A DNA stretch of 22,093 nucleotides, taken from positions 1-22,093 of the forward strand of contig JAFAGN010000204.1 in the NCBI GenBank assembly GCA_023422695.1, written 5' to 3'. The number at the start of each line of letters is the position of its first letter. Within the stretch, counting starts at the first letter, position 1. Of this stretch, positions 1 to 7,740 are shown one piece after another. This DNA comes from Pseudomonadota bacterium (lineage in GTDB: Bacteria > Pseudomonadota > Alphaproteobacteria > Sphingomonadales > Sphingomonadaceae). The notes under the pieces are model-generated. The model searched no databases. It was not told where the DNA came from and worked only from the letters and a program-made list of their open reading frames with translations. The position numbers were made by a program, and so were the translations under genes.

Positions 1-542
1 GGCCGTGGAAACCCGGCAGCGCCGACGATGCGGCGTTCCTGATGAGCCAGGCCGACACCGTCATCATCGTCCCCGGTTACGGCATGGCGGTGGCGCAGGC
101 GCAGCACGCGCTGCGCGAAATGGGCGATCTGCTCAAGAAAGAGGGCGTGACGGTCAAATATGCGATCCACCCGGTCGCGGGGCGCATGCCCGGCCATATG
201 AACGTGCTGCTCGCCGAAGCGAACGTCCCCTATGACGAGGTGTTCGAGCTGGAGGACATCAACGGCGAGTTCGCGCAGGCCGACGTCGCCTTTGTCATCG
301 GCGCCAACGACGTGACCAACCCGTCGGCAAAGACCGACAAGACGTCACCGATATACGGGATGCCGGTACTCGACGTCGAAAAGGCGAAAACCGTCCTGTT
401 CGTGAAGCGCTCGATGGGCGGGGTCGGCTATGCCGGGGTCGACAATGATGTGTTCTATATGGATCAGACGATGATGTTGCTCGGCGACGCCAAGAAGATG
501 ACCGACGACATCGTCAAGGCGCTCAATGGCGGCGGGCATTGA
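1..542 (+). CDS. pntB: NAD(P) transhydrogenase subunit beta, C-terminal part (5' truncated by window edge)
   Basis: This is the end of the membrane proton-translocating transhydrogenase beta subunit, which couples hydride transfer between NADH and NADP+ to proton movement across the inner membrane. Only domain III, the cytosolic NADP(H)-binding domain, is in the window. The reading frame is open from base 3, and the residues before the first Met (SADDAAFLMSQ) already match the family, so the ATG at 42 is internal. Visible family signatures are VIIVPGYGMAVAQAQ (Rossmann glycine motif), HPVAGRMPGHMNVLLAEA, the GANDVTNPSA loop and KRSMGGVGYAGVDND near the NADP phosphate site. The stop is TGA at 540-542. 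The rest of pntB, and probably pntA, should lie to the left. The family call is very secure. Confidence 0.96.
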   Translation, partial: PWKPGSADDAAFLMSQADTVIIVPGYGMAVAQAQHALREMGDLLKKEGVTVKYAIHPVAGRMPGHMNVLLAEANVPYDEVFELEDINGEFAQADVAFVIGANDVTNPSAKTDKTSPIYGMPVLDVEKAKTVLFVKRSMGGVGYAGVDNDVFYMDQTMMLLGDAKKMTDDIVKALNGGGH

Positions 543-611
543 AGCAGCTGTCAGACGACAAGATATTCCGGCACATTGTCCACCGAAGCAGCGACCATTC
601 GGCGGGCAGTG

Positions 612-652
612 GACGGCATCCTTGCACCCGGATCCCGGTGCGAGATGCCGTC
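612..652. repeat. Long imperfect hairpin downstream of pntB
   Basis: The arms GACGGCATC (612-620) and GATGCCGTC (644-652) pair perfectly. The stem continues with TTGCACC (622-628) against GGTGCGA (637-643), with one bulged C at 621, one T-G wobble and an 8-nt loop. That is about 16 base pairs. There is no T-tract on either side, so it is not a classical Rho-independent terminator. It lies 70 bases after the pntB stop, in a 275-bp gap where I see no convincing gene. It may be a 3' end processing or stability structure, or a palindromic repeat unit. Confidence 0.6.
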
Positions 653-755
653 GCTATCGATCGCCGGTTGGCGCTTTGGATTAGATCCTCGGTCTCGGGC
701 GCCATAACCGGGCGAGCGGGGTCGGCTCTTGCCTTTCGCCCTCGGCGCGCTGATC

Positions 756-775
756 CTGGCTTGCTATCGAGCCAG
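756..775. other. Small inverted repeat upstream of the first acyl-CoA synthetase
   Basis: CTGGCT (756-761) and AGCCAG (770-775) form a perfect 6-bp inverted repeat with an 8-nt spacer. It lies about 40 bases before the GTG start at 818, where a regulator-binding site or leader structure would sit. There is no direct evidence for either role. Confidence 0.25.
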
Positions 776-817
776 CTAATTTGATGCGAATGACAGCAAA
801 AGACGGAGAGATGATCT

Positions 818-2581
818 GTGGCCAATGACCCGACCTGCGAACCCGTAGTGCCGCTCGATCCGGCATGGCCGAAGATGTCGCTCGCCGATGCCACCGCCGC
901 GCTCACTGCACCGGGAGCGACGTTCGAAATGGAAACCGCCCACATCGGCGGCGTCCCCACGCGGGTCTGGAAAAATGTGCCGCGTGACCTTGGTGCCTTG
1001 CTGGATATTTCGCGCTCCCATGGTGAACGACTCTTCACGATTCTTGATGACGAGCGCGTGAGTTTTGAGGCTAACTGGCGTGCGGTCGCTACCTTCGCAT
1101 GCGCGCTGGGTGACATGGGCGTGCGAAAGGGTGACCGTGTCGCGCTCGCAATGCGCAACCTTCCCGAATGGCCGATGATCTTCTTTGCGATCACTTCGAT
1201 TGGCGCGATTGCCGTACCGCTCAACGCCTGGTGGACAGGTGCCGAGCTCGCTTACGGTATCCGGGATTCGGGTACGAAGATTCTGATTGTCGATGCCGAG
1301 CGGTACGAGCGGGTAGCCCAACATCTGGTAGCGATGCCTGCGGTCGAACGCGTCATCGTGACGCGCGCCGACACCCGTCCCGATCATATGTTGGCGCTGG
1401 AGGATATCGTCGGTACAACCCGGGATTGGGCAAGCTTGCCGCTGGTCGATCGGCCTGCAGCGGCGCTCGACAGCGACGATGACGCGACGATTTTCTACAC
1501 CAGCGGGACCACCGGCAATCCCAAGGGTGCATTGGGAACCCATCGCAATCTGGTCACCAACATTCTCTCCACCGGCTTCTCGGCCGCGCGGAGCTTCCTT
1601 CGCCGCGGCGAACCGTTGCCCGATCCATCGCCGCGCACGGTGCTGACCGTCATCCCCATGTTTCATGTTACCGCTTGCTCGGCGACGCTGATGGGCGCCA
1701 TGATGGCGGGACATACCACGGTTTTCATGCGCAAATGGGAGCCGGTCCGCGCGATGGAGATCATCGAGCGCGAGAAGGTGAACGCCACCGGCGGGGTGCC
1801 GACCATCGCGTGGCAGCTCCTCGAACATCCCGACCGTGCAAAATATGACCTCTCATCGCTTGAGGCGATCGCTTATGGCGGCGCCCCGTCGGCGCCCGAA
1901 CTGGTCAAACGAATCTATGAAGAATTTGGTGCGCTACCAGCGAACGGCTGGGGAATGACCGAGACGATGGCGACGGTGACGCACCATTCGTCCGAGGATT
2001 ATCTCAACCGTCCGACGAGCGCGGGGCCGCCGGTTGCGGTCGCCGACCTGGAAATCCGTTCCGACGATGGTGTGACCGCGCTTCCCGTCGGCACTGTCGG
2101 CGAACTCTGGGCGCGCGGCGCGATGATCGTGAAAGGTTATTGGAACCGACCCGAAGCCACTGCCGAAACCTTTGTCGATGGCTGGGTACGTACCGGCGAT
2201 CTCGCTCGCCTCGACGAAGAGGGCTTCGTCTATATCGTCGACCGGGCCAAGGATATGGTGCTGCGCGGTGGCGAGAACATCTATTCGTCGGAGGTCGAGA
2301 ATATCCTCTACGAACACCCCGCGGTCACCGACTGCGCGATCGTCGGCATCCCGCATCGCACGCTCGGTGAGGAGCCTGCGGCCGTCGTTCACCTCGCGCC
2401 CGGCACATCGGCAACCGAGGCGGAACTGCAAGACTGGGTTCGGGCGCGGCTCGCCGCCTACAAGGTACCCGTCGCGGTGCATTTCGTTGTCGACGCCCTG
2501 CCGCGCAACGCCAATGGCAAAATCCTGAAGAAGGATTTGAAGGCGCTATTTGTCGACCGTCGCGGGGAGGCAGCGGCATAG
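818..2581 (+). CDS. Class I acyl-CoA synthetase (AMP-dependent ligase)
   Basis: This 587-residue adenylate-forming enzyme should activate a carboxylic acid with ATP and load it onto CoA in the cytoplasm. The core motifs are in order: the P-loop FYTSGTTGNPKG at residues 226-237, GWGMTET at 377-383, TGDLARLDEEGF from 459, the hinge-region RGGENIYSSEVEN near 485-497, and the catalytic C-terminal lysine K568 in NANGKILKK. The start is GTG at 818. It has GGAG at 805-808, whereas the nearby ATG at 811 is out of frame. The N-terminal ~60 residues (ending TRVWKNVPRDL) resemble FadD-like ligases from alphaproteobacteria. The gene converges on an acyl-CoA dehydrogenase and an MFS transporter, which suggests use of an exogenous acid. 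The substrate cannot be read from the sequence. Confidence 0.9.
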   Translation: MANDPTCEPVVPLDPAWPKMSLADATAALTAPGATFEMETAHIGGVPTRVWKNVPRDLGALLDISRSHGERLFTILDDERVSFEANWRAVATFACALGDMGVRKGDRVALAMRNLPEWPMIFFAITSIGAIAVPLNAWWTGAELAYGIRDSGTKILIVDAERYERVAQHLVAMPAVERVIVTRADTRPDHMLALEDIVGTTRDWASLPLVDRPAAALDSDDDATIFYTSGTTGNPKGALGTHRNLVTNILSTGFSAARSFLRRGEPLPDPSPRTVLTVIPMFHVTACSATLMGAMMAGHTTVFMRKWEPVRAMEIIEREKVNATGGVPTIAWQLLEHPDRAKYDLSSLEAIAYGGAPSAPELVKRIYEEFGALPANGWGMTETMATVTHHSSEDYLNRPTSAGPPVAVADLEIRSDDGVTALPVGTVGELWARGAMIVKGYWNRPEATAETFVDGWVRTGDLARLDEEGFVYIVDRAKDMVLRGGENIYSSEVENILYEHPAVTDCAIVGIPHRTLGEEPAAVVHLAPGTSATEAELQDWVRARLAAYKVPVAVHFVVDALPRNANGKILKKDLKALFVDRRGEAAA

Positions 2582-2636
2582 CGCGCCGATAACCGGACTT
2601 CGTCACCAAGCACTGGACGAAACCAAATACCTGTAT

Positions 2637-3806
2637 TCAGGCAATCAGCCCTGCCTTCCAGTCGCGCTTGATCTTCTTGGCGAGGCTCCATTTATGGACC
2701 TCGGTGGGGCCGTCGTAGATGCGGAACGCGCGCACTTCGCGGAACACCTGCTCGACGATCGTCTTGTCGGTGACCCCGGTGCCGCCCATCACCTGCACAC
2801 AGCGATCGGCGATCCGCATCAGCGCCTCCGACACCGCAACCTTTGCCATCGAGCTTTCGACGGTGCCGAGCGAGCCGGTGTCGAGTACGCCCGCGCACCA
2901 GTCGATCATCAGTTCGGCCTGCTTCAGGTCGATCATATTCTCGGCCAGCATGAAGCCGACGCCCTCATGGTCGATCAGCGGCTTACCAAAGGCTTCGCGG
3001 CGGTTCGCATAGTCGGTCGCAATCTCGTGCGCGCGGATGCAGGCGCCGAGCCAGCGCATGCAGTGTGACAGGCGGGCGGGTGACAGGCGGACCTGCGCAT
3101 AACGAAAGCCTTCGCCCGCCTCACCCAGCATCTGGTCGGCGGGAACGCGCAGATTGTCGATCGTCAGCGTCGCATGACCACCGGGCATCGAGCTGTCGAT
3201 GGTGTTCGGGACATCGTCGATGCGGATTGCGGGATCGGGCAGGTCGACGAGGAACATGCATGCGCCCTGTTCGGCCTTGGCCATGACGATACCGACGCGC
3301 GCGCCCTGTGCGCCGGTGATGAAGGTCTTGCGGCCGTTGATGACCCAGTGGTTGCCGTCGAGGTGGCATGTCGTCTGCATCATCGACGGATCGGATCCGG
3401 CGCCGCCCTCTTCGGCAGGCTCGGTCATGAAGAAGGCCGAGCGGACGCGCCCTTCGACCATCGGCTTCAGGAAGCGTTCCTTAAGGCCGGGGCCGCCTTC
3501 CTTGCCGAGCAGATACATATTGCCCTCGTCGGGCGCCATGGTGTTGCATGCGAGCGGGCCGAGCGGTGACAGCCCGCTCTTGATCAGAACAAGCGCCGTC
3601 TCGCGCTGGTTCAAATGGTCGCCGTTGCCCAGGATATGCGGGGTCAGCACGCCCGCGGCGCGCGCATGTTCGCGCATTTCCATGACAAGTTCGTCGGTCG
3701 GCGCGCCATGATGGTCGCGGCGCGGGTCGCGCTCATAGAACACGATGGTCTCGCGGACGAAGGCTTCGACCTTGGCAGCGATGGCAGTGGCGCGATCGGA
3801 GGTCAT
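2637..3806 (-). CDS. Acyl-CoA dehydrogenase, ACAD10/11-like
   Basis: This is a FAD-dependent acyl-CoA dehydrogenase of 389 residues, catalysing alpha,beta-desaturation of an acyl-CoA. Family motifs include FFMTEPAEEGGAGSDPS (FAD/substrate loop), HWVINGRKTFITGA, the arginine region YANRREAFGKPL, QVMGGTGVTD, and the C-terminal RIYDGPTEVHKWSLAKK. At the position of the usual catalytic Glu of medium-chain enzymes (YEG) there is Asp365 (YDG). As I recall, Asp is common at this site in the ACAD10/11 and related FadE groups. The ATG at 3806 is preceded by only a weak ribosome site. The gene sits 165 bp downstream of the MFS gene on the same strand and is probably co-transcribed with it. The neighbouring ligase at 818 could supply its acyl-CoA substrate. 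Confidence 0.9.
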   Translation of the reverse strand: MTSDRATAIAAKVEAFVRETIVFYERDPRRDHHGAPTDELVMEMREHARAAGVLTPHILGNGDHLNQRETALVLIKSGLSPLGPLACNTMAPDEGNMYLLGKEGGPGLKERFLKPMVEGRVRSAFFMTEPAEEGGAGSDPSMMQTTCHLDGNHWVINGRKTFITGAQGARVGIVMAKAEQGACMFLVDLPDPAIRIDDVPNTIDSSMPGGHATLTIDNLRVPADQMLGEAGEGFRYAQVRLSPARLSHCMRWLGACIRAHEIATDYANRREAFGKPLIDHEGVGFMLAENMIDLKQAELMIDWCAGVLDTGSLGTVESSMAKVAVSEALMRIADRCVQVMGGTGVTDKTIVEQVFREVRAFRIYDGPTEVHKWSLAKKIKRDWKAGLIA

Positions 3807-3919
3807 CAGGCCAAGATGCCCTGAGGCGCACGCGAATTATTCAAATATTTTCTCCCTGTCGAAGTTGTCTCGTTATCCCAAGCAGGTGCCTGCCACCGGA
3901 TATCGGTGACAGCGGGCAG

Positions 3920-3939
3920 TCCGCGCTAGCTATCGCGGA
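3920..3939. other. Stem-loop between the MFS and acyl-CoA dehydrogenase genes
   Basis: TCCGCG (3920-3925) and CGCGGA (3934-3939) form a perfect 6-bp stem with an 8-nt loop in the 165-bp gap between two same-strand genes. No T-run follows on the - strand, so it is unlikely to terminate efficiently. It may mark partial termination or mRNA processing between the two genes. Confidence 0.25.
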
Positions 3940-3971
3940 ACCCGCGGCATCGGGTGTTACATATGCATCCA

Positions 3972-5258
3972 TCACGGAAGATCACGCTTGCCTGGCCGCC
4001 AGACGGCGATCGTCAGCGCGGGCAAATAGAGAGCCAGAATCAGCAACGGAAAGGCTGTCGGCTGCAAACGATCGAACGCCCAGCCGCCCACCGGACCGCC
4101 CAGTGCATAACCCGCCGCCAGTGCACAACTCCAGCCGCCATAGGTATAGGCGAAAAGGCGCGACCCAAACTGCCGCTTGGTCAGGGTGATCCACAGCATC
4201 TCGTTGGCTCCGATACCGACGCCGAGTGCGATCGCCCCGATCGCGGCGACCGCGACGCCATAGCCATGCTGGAGAAGAATGAGGCTTGCGAGACCCGTCA
4301 TGAGCAGGAATGCGACCAAGAGGTCGCAAAGGTCAAGCTTCCAGCGATCGAGCAACCAGCCGATGGCAATCTGACCCGCCGCCGATGCGGCGGCGGTCAG
4401 GCCCAGAAAAGTCGCCGCCAGCTGCACCGAAATGCCCCCCGCCTCCATCAGTGAAGGCACCTGGCTCATCGCAGCCAAGGCACCGATACCGCTCAGCATC
4501 AGCGCAACGGCCATGATCGCGGCGGTGAGGAAATTGATCGATCGAAGCTCTGAGGCCGCTACCTTCGGCGTTGCTCCGTCGGTTTTTGCACCGCCCGCAT
4601 TGAGCACGAGGGGCTCCGGATCGCCATCGAGCCCGGCGCCGATGGCGGCGGGATCGCGCGCGCCATAGCAAAGCACAACGATGGCAAGGGTCGCAATGCC
4701 CATGAAGCCGCCGAGCGCCAGCGCTGCCTCGCGCCAGTCCATGAACGACAGCAATCGCTCGGTAGCGGGGGCCATTACAAACCCGCCGAACGATCCACCG
4801 CACCAGGCTAACGCCATCGCTGTGCTGAAACGGCGCGAAAACCATGACGTGACCATCACTGGAACGGCGACGATCGCTACGACTTTTCCGACACCCATGA
4901 CGACGCGCAGCACATACAGCTGCCAGAAACTGTCGATTTGTCCCAGCAGGGCCAGGCAAGCCACCTGCAGCAACAAGCCGCCGATCAATATCGTGAAGGC
5001 GCCGAACCGATGGATCGCCGGGGCGATGACCAGCGCCAGCGGCGCGGTCAGCCACATTGCCGAAACGAGCGAGCCGGTGGCGGCCGAGGACCAGCCAAAT
5101 TCCTTCGCCAGCGGGTCGGTCAGGATGATGAAGCCGAACAGCGTCGTGCCATAAATCATCATCGTCGCAAGGAACATGGCAAGCACGATCCGCCAGCCAA
5201 AATAGATGCCCGCCCGCGTCTGCTGCGGTTCAGCCATCGACATCCGAGCGTCGTTCAT
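3972..5258 (-). CDS. MFS transporter, probable organic-acid/monocarboxylate type
   Basis: This 428-residue inner-membrane protein has about twelve hydrophobic segments. The first spans roughly FGWRIVLAMFLATMMIYGTT and is followed by EFGWSSAATGSLVSAMW, a pattern I associate with MFS proteins of the oxalate/monocarboxylate type. The frame stays open upstream to an ATG at 5357. I prefer the ATG at 5258: it has a GGGAG-type ribosome site about ten bases away, and the extra 33 residues are basic and unlike a transporter N-terminus. The start of the hydrophobic core fits either choice. Being upstream of the acyl-CoA dehydrogenase and convergent with an acyl-CoA ligase, it may import the acid that these enzymes activate and oxidise. 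Its substrate specificity is not visible. Confidence 0.85.
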   Translation of the reverse strand: MNDARMSMAEPQQTRAGIYFGWRIVLAMFLATMMIYGTTLFGFIILTDPLAKEFGWSSAATGSLVSAMWLTAPLALVIAPAIHRFGAFTILIGGLLLQVACLALLGQIDSFWQLYVLRVVMGVGKVVAIVAVPVMVTSWFSRRFSTAMALAWCGGSFGGFVMAPATERLLSFMDWREAALALGGFMGIATLAIVVLCYGARDPAAIGAGLDGDPEPLVLNAGGAKTDGATPKVAASELRSINFLTAAIMAVALMLSGIGALAAMSQVPSLMEAGGISVQLAATFLGLTAAASAAGQIAIGWLLDRWKLDLCDLLVAFLLMTGLASLILLQHGYGVAVAAIGAIALGVGIGANEMLWITLTKRQFGSRLFAYTYGGWSCALAAGYALGGPVGGWAFDRLQPTAFPLLILALYLPALTIAVWRPGKRDLP

Positions 5259-5417
5259 TCCTCTTGGTCTCCCGTCTCGCCTACCGCGCGACGCTGTAAC
5301 GGCGCTCGCGAACGTAGCAAGAAAGTCGATATTTAACGATAATCTTGCGTCGGGCAAGCTTGTAGTTGTGCCCGGCGGTCAGCAGCCGTCCGGACCGCTC
5401 AGCACCAGATCTTCGTG

Positions 5418-5448
5418 AAAAGAGGCGGGCTTCCGCAGCACCCGCCTC
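5418..5448 (-). terminator. Rho-independent terminator of the terminase operon
   Basis: GAGGCGGG (5422-5429) and CCCGCCTC (5441-5448) form a perfect 8-bp GC-rich stem with an 11-nt loop. Read on the - strand, the stem is followed at once by TTTT (plus-strand AAAA at 5418-5421). It lies between terL (ending at 5732) and the MFS gene start, so it would end phage-module transcription before the MFS promoter. Confidence 0.55.
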
Positions 5449-5731
5449 GCGCACGAGAAAGCTTCTGCGCGCTGATCGCGTATCAGTTCTCCGATCCCAT
5501 GGCAGACTTCTACCTGAGCTATTTTAACCCCAGCAGCGCTTCAGCACGATCGCTGCCTTCTTATCTCGTACAGAGCTAATCGTCGCTGTTACACATCGAG
5601 CAGAGACTGCCTTCAGGCGATCACGGGGCTGCTTTACTTCGCGGCTAGCGGATTTACCTCTCGTCCACTTGGTCGGCCTGAACTGGCTGCGTCACGGACC
5701 GCTGAGTAATGCGGGCGGGCGACATCAGCAA
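5449..5731. other. Non-coding stretch between terL and its terminator
   Basis: This stretch holds no supported gene. The only open frames are short or are antisense tails of terL. With the terminator at 5418-5448 and the MFS leader (5259-5417), it makes a gap of about 470 bp. A small palindrome, CTGATCGCGTATCAG, lies near 5474-5488. The length and composition suggest a decayed or non-coding end of the phage-derived module, but I see no terminal repeat or attachment site. Confidence 0.35.
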
Positions 5732-7189
5732 TCACGGGCGTCTTTCGCGGCAGAGCACGTTATTCACCCGCCCAGCGGGCAGATATTCCGTTCGCACCCA
5801 GTGTCTCTTGCGCTGCTGATATTTGACGAACTGGCTGAAGCTGTCGACCTGATCGTCATGCTTGCCGTGCGGGAACGCTTTTAACTCGGCGCGGAAGGCG
5901 CCGAGCCAGGACGCTTCGCGCGGGAGGAGGAACTTACCGGCCTCGACCTCGCCAAGGCAGCCATTGAACCGCTCTTCCTTGCATCCCTTGGGCGAGACCA
6001 GCAGCGGTCGATATGTCCCGCCAGACCGCAGATCCTGCACCAGGCTGTGCCCGCTGGCTGCCTTCTCGACGATGACCGAGTCCGGCTTCCATGTCCGCCA
6101 CAGCTCGATCGCGGCGCGGCGCAGGTCCGGAAAGTCGAGCCGACGCCGGAATACGTCCAGTAGATACCATTTGTTCGCGTCGCGTTGAAATCCCCAGGTG
6201 GTGCAGACCGAGTAATCGCTGGTTGGGGCCGACGTCATGCCGGTATCCCAGCTCTGCACCACTTTCAAAAACTCATGGCGACGCGGTGCTTCTTCATAGG
6301 TGCCGAACCATTCGATGCGGAGCATATTGCCTTCGGCGGTCACCGGCTCCTGCTGATACTGCGCTGAGAATACGACGGACCCAAGATCGCGGCGCAGCTG
6401 TTCGAGCGTCGCATGATCCTCGCGGCCGGGGTTGAGGAGGCTGCCGACCCGGCGCCGGTATGGCGCGCTGGCACCGATGGCGATCTCTTCGTCCCGTTCG
6501 GCAACCGCGGGCAAGTTCAGGTGACGATAGCCCTTCTCAAGCATGTAGGCGGGCAGATCATCCTCGTGGAGCCGCTGCTGGATCGATATGATCCGCCCGG
6601 TTGCCTTGTCGTTGAGACGGCTGAGTAGGGTGTTGTCGAACCAGTTGCGCAGTTCCTGACGGATCGTCGGGCTGCGCGCCTCGTCGGCCTTCATACAGTC
6701 GTCGACGATGATGATGTCGGCACCGAACCCGGTAATGGACCCACCGACCGACACGGCCTTGCGCACACCGCCGGCGGTGGTCTCCAGTTCGAGGGCGCGG
6801 TTGCCGCGATCGCTGATCCGCGTGTGCGGAAAGTCGCGTCGATACCAGTCGCTTTCCATGATGATGCGCGTCTGGTTCGAATGATGCCGCGCAAGATCCT
6901 GGCTGTAGCTCGCGACCATGATCTTGGCCTTGGGATCGTGGCCAAGCACCCAGGCGACGAACGCGACCGATGCGGTGATCGACTTGAGGTGCCGCGGTGG
7001 GACGGTGACGACCAACCGCCGTTCGGTCCCCGCGCGCACTTCGGTGAGCGCGTGACAGATCGCGTCGAGATACCAGGCAAGGTCGAGCGGCGGATCGCCC
7101 GGGTGCAGGGTCTCGAAGGCTTTGACGAGGAACAGCCGGAAGTGCTGCCTCCGACCTGCGCGGAGCAGCTTTGTGAGATCAGCGTTCAT
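5732..7189 (-). CDS. terL: Phage terminase large subunit
   Basis: The terminase large subunit is the ATPase-nuclease that packages phage DNA into proheads. This 485-residue protein is full length for the family. The ATPase half has a Walker-A-like PPRHLKS (residues 64-70) and Walker B DIIIVDD (158-164). The RNase-H-like nuclease half shows acidic residues in QSWDTG (D315), VIVEKAASG (E375) and HDDQVDS (444-450). The ATG at 7189 is preferred over 7204 because it has GGGGAG seven bases upstream. It overlaps the end of the DUF5681 gene by 11 bases, which indicates translational coupling. All key residues are intact, so it does not look like a dead gene. No portal, capsid or tail gene accompanies it. 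Confidence 0.93.
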   Translation of the reverse strand: MNADLTKLLRAGRRQHFRLFLVKAFETLHPGDPPLDLAWYLDAICHALTEVRAGTERRLVVTVPPRHLKSITASVAFVAWVLGHDPKAKIMVASYSQDLARHHSNQTRIIMESDWYRRDFPHTRISDRGNRALELETTAGGVRKAVSVGGSITGFGADIIIVDDCMKADEARSPTIRQELRNWFDNTLLSRLNDKATGRIISIQQRLHEDDLPAYMLEKGYRHLNLPAVAERDEEIAIGASAPYRRRVGSLLNPGREDHATLEQLRRDLGSVVFSAQYQQEPVTAEGNMLRIEWFGTYEEAPRRHEFLKVVQSWDTGMTSAPTSDYSVCTTWGFQRDANKWYLLDVFRRRLDFPDLRRAAIELWRTWKPDSVIVEKAASGHSLVQDLRSGGTYRPLLVSPKGCKEERFNGCLGEVEAGKFLLPREASWLGAFRAELKAFPHGKHDDQVDSFSQFVKYQQRKRHWVRTEYLPAGRVNNVLCRERRP

Positions 7190-7682
7190 GATCGATCTCC
7201 CCATCGATTGATGGCTGGAGCGCCTTCAGAATGGCAAGGTCCGCGGCGGACAGTTCCTCAAGGGTCCCGACGCCGTCGTCATGATCGGCCTTTGCCTCGG
7301 GGACTGCCACCGAATAGAGCTTCAGGAGCTCGGTCAGTGCGCGGCTATTGCCCTTCATCGCCAGCTCGATCGCCTTCTGCACCACCGCATCAATCCGCGA
7401 GATGCGCCGCGTTCCGCTGGCAGTGCGGACCGTGACCTTCTGGGTCAGGTTGTCGCGAACAATGCTGTTCATCCCCCGGGCGGCTTTGGGTCGTCCCTTG
7501 GGGTTGCCCGACTGGCCGGGTTTGAACTGCGTCGCTCGTGGCGGCCGCTGATAGCCGACCACATAATCGCCGGTTGCACTTTTGGTCTCAGCTGCGGGGA
7601 GCGCTTGCGGCCGTGTCCGGACACGGGCGGGCGGCAGAGGGCGATGGCCGGGTTCGCCGGCGTCATTGTGGGTCGATGTCAT
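7179..7682 (-). CDS. DUF5681 domain protein, candidate small terminase
   Basis: This 167-residue basic protein carries the DUF5681 signature TQFKPGQSGNPKGRPK at residues 51-66. A helical C-terminal part follows (VVQKAIELAMKGNSRALTELLKLY), then an acidic tail. The first 40 residues are Pro/Arg-rich and probably disordered. DUF5681 genes are usually found directly upstream of phage terminase genes. From that position I infer a DNA-binding or small-terminase role, which has not been shown. The gene overlaps terL by 11 bases and lies 58 bases after the methyltransferase. The ATG at 7682 has a weak, rather distant GGAAAG ribosome site, so translation may partly depend on the upstream gene. Confidence 0.85.
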   Translation of the reverse strand: MTSTHNDAGEPGHRPLPPARVRTRPQALPAAETKSATGDYVVGYQRPPRATQFKPGQSGNPKGRPKAARGMNSIVRDNLTQKVTVRTASGTRRISRIDAVVQKAIELAMKGNSRALTELLKLYSVAVPEAKADHDDGVGTLEELSAADLAILKALQPSIDGEIDHER

Positions 7683-7740
7683 GATCTGGGTCTTTCCAAA
7701 AGAGGGGAGGCCCGGACGCGATCGCGCCCGGGCGAAGGCA

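Noticed and set aside
653..770. Direct repeat GCTATCGA at 653-660 and 763-770
   Set aside because: Eight bases in two copies 110 bases apart is weak, and no other copies or flanking structure support a function.
539..784. Open frame of 81 codons after pntB
   Set aside because: Its composition resembles random translation, it spans the 612-652 hairpin, and it overlaps the pntB stop without a clear ribosome site.
776..1828. Minus-strand open frame of 350 codons opposite the first acyl-CoA synthetase
   Set aside because: It is an Arg-rich shadow with no domain. The + frame carries every adenylate-forming motif.
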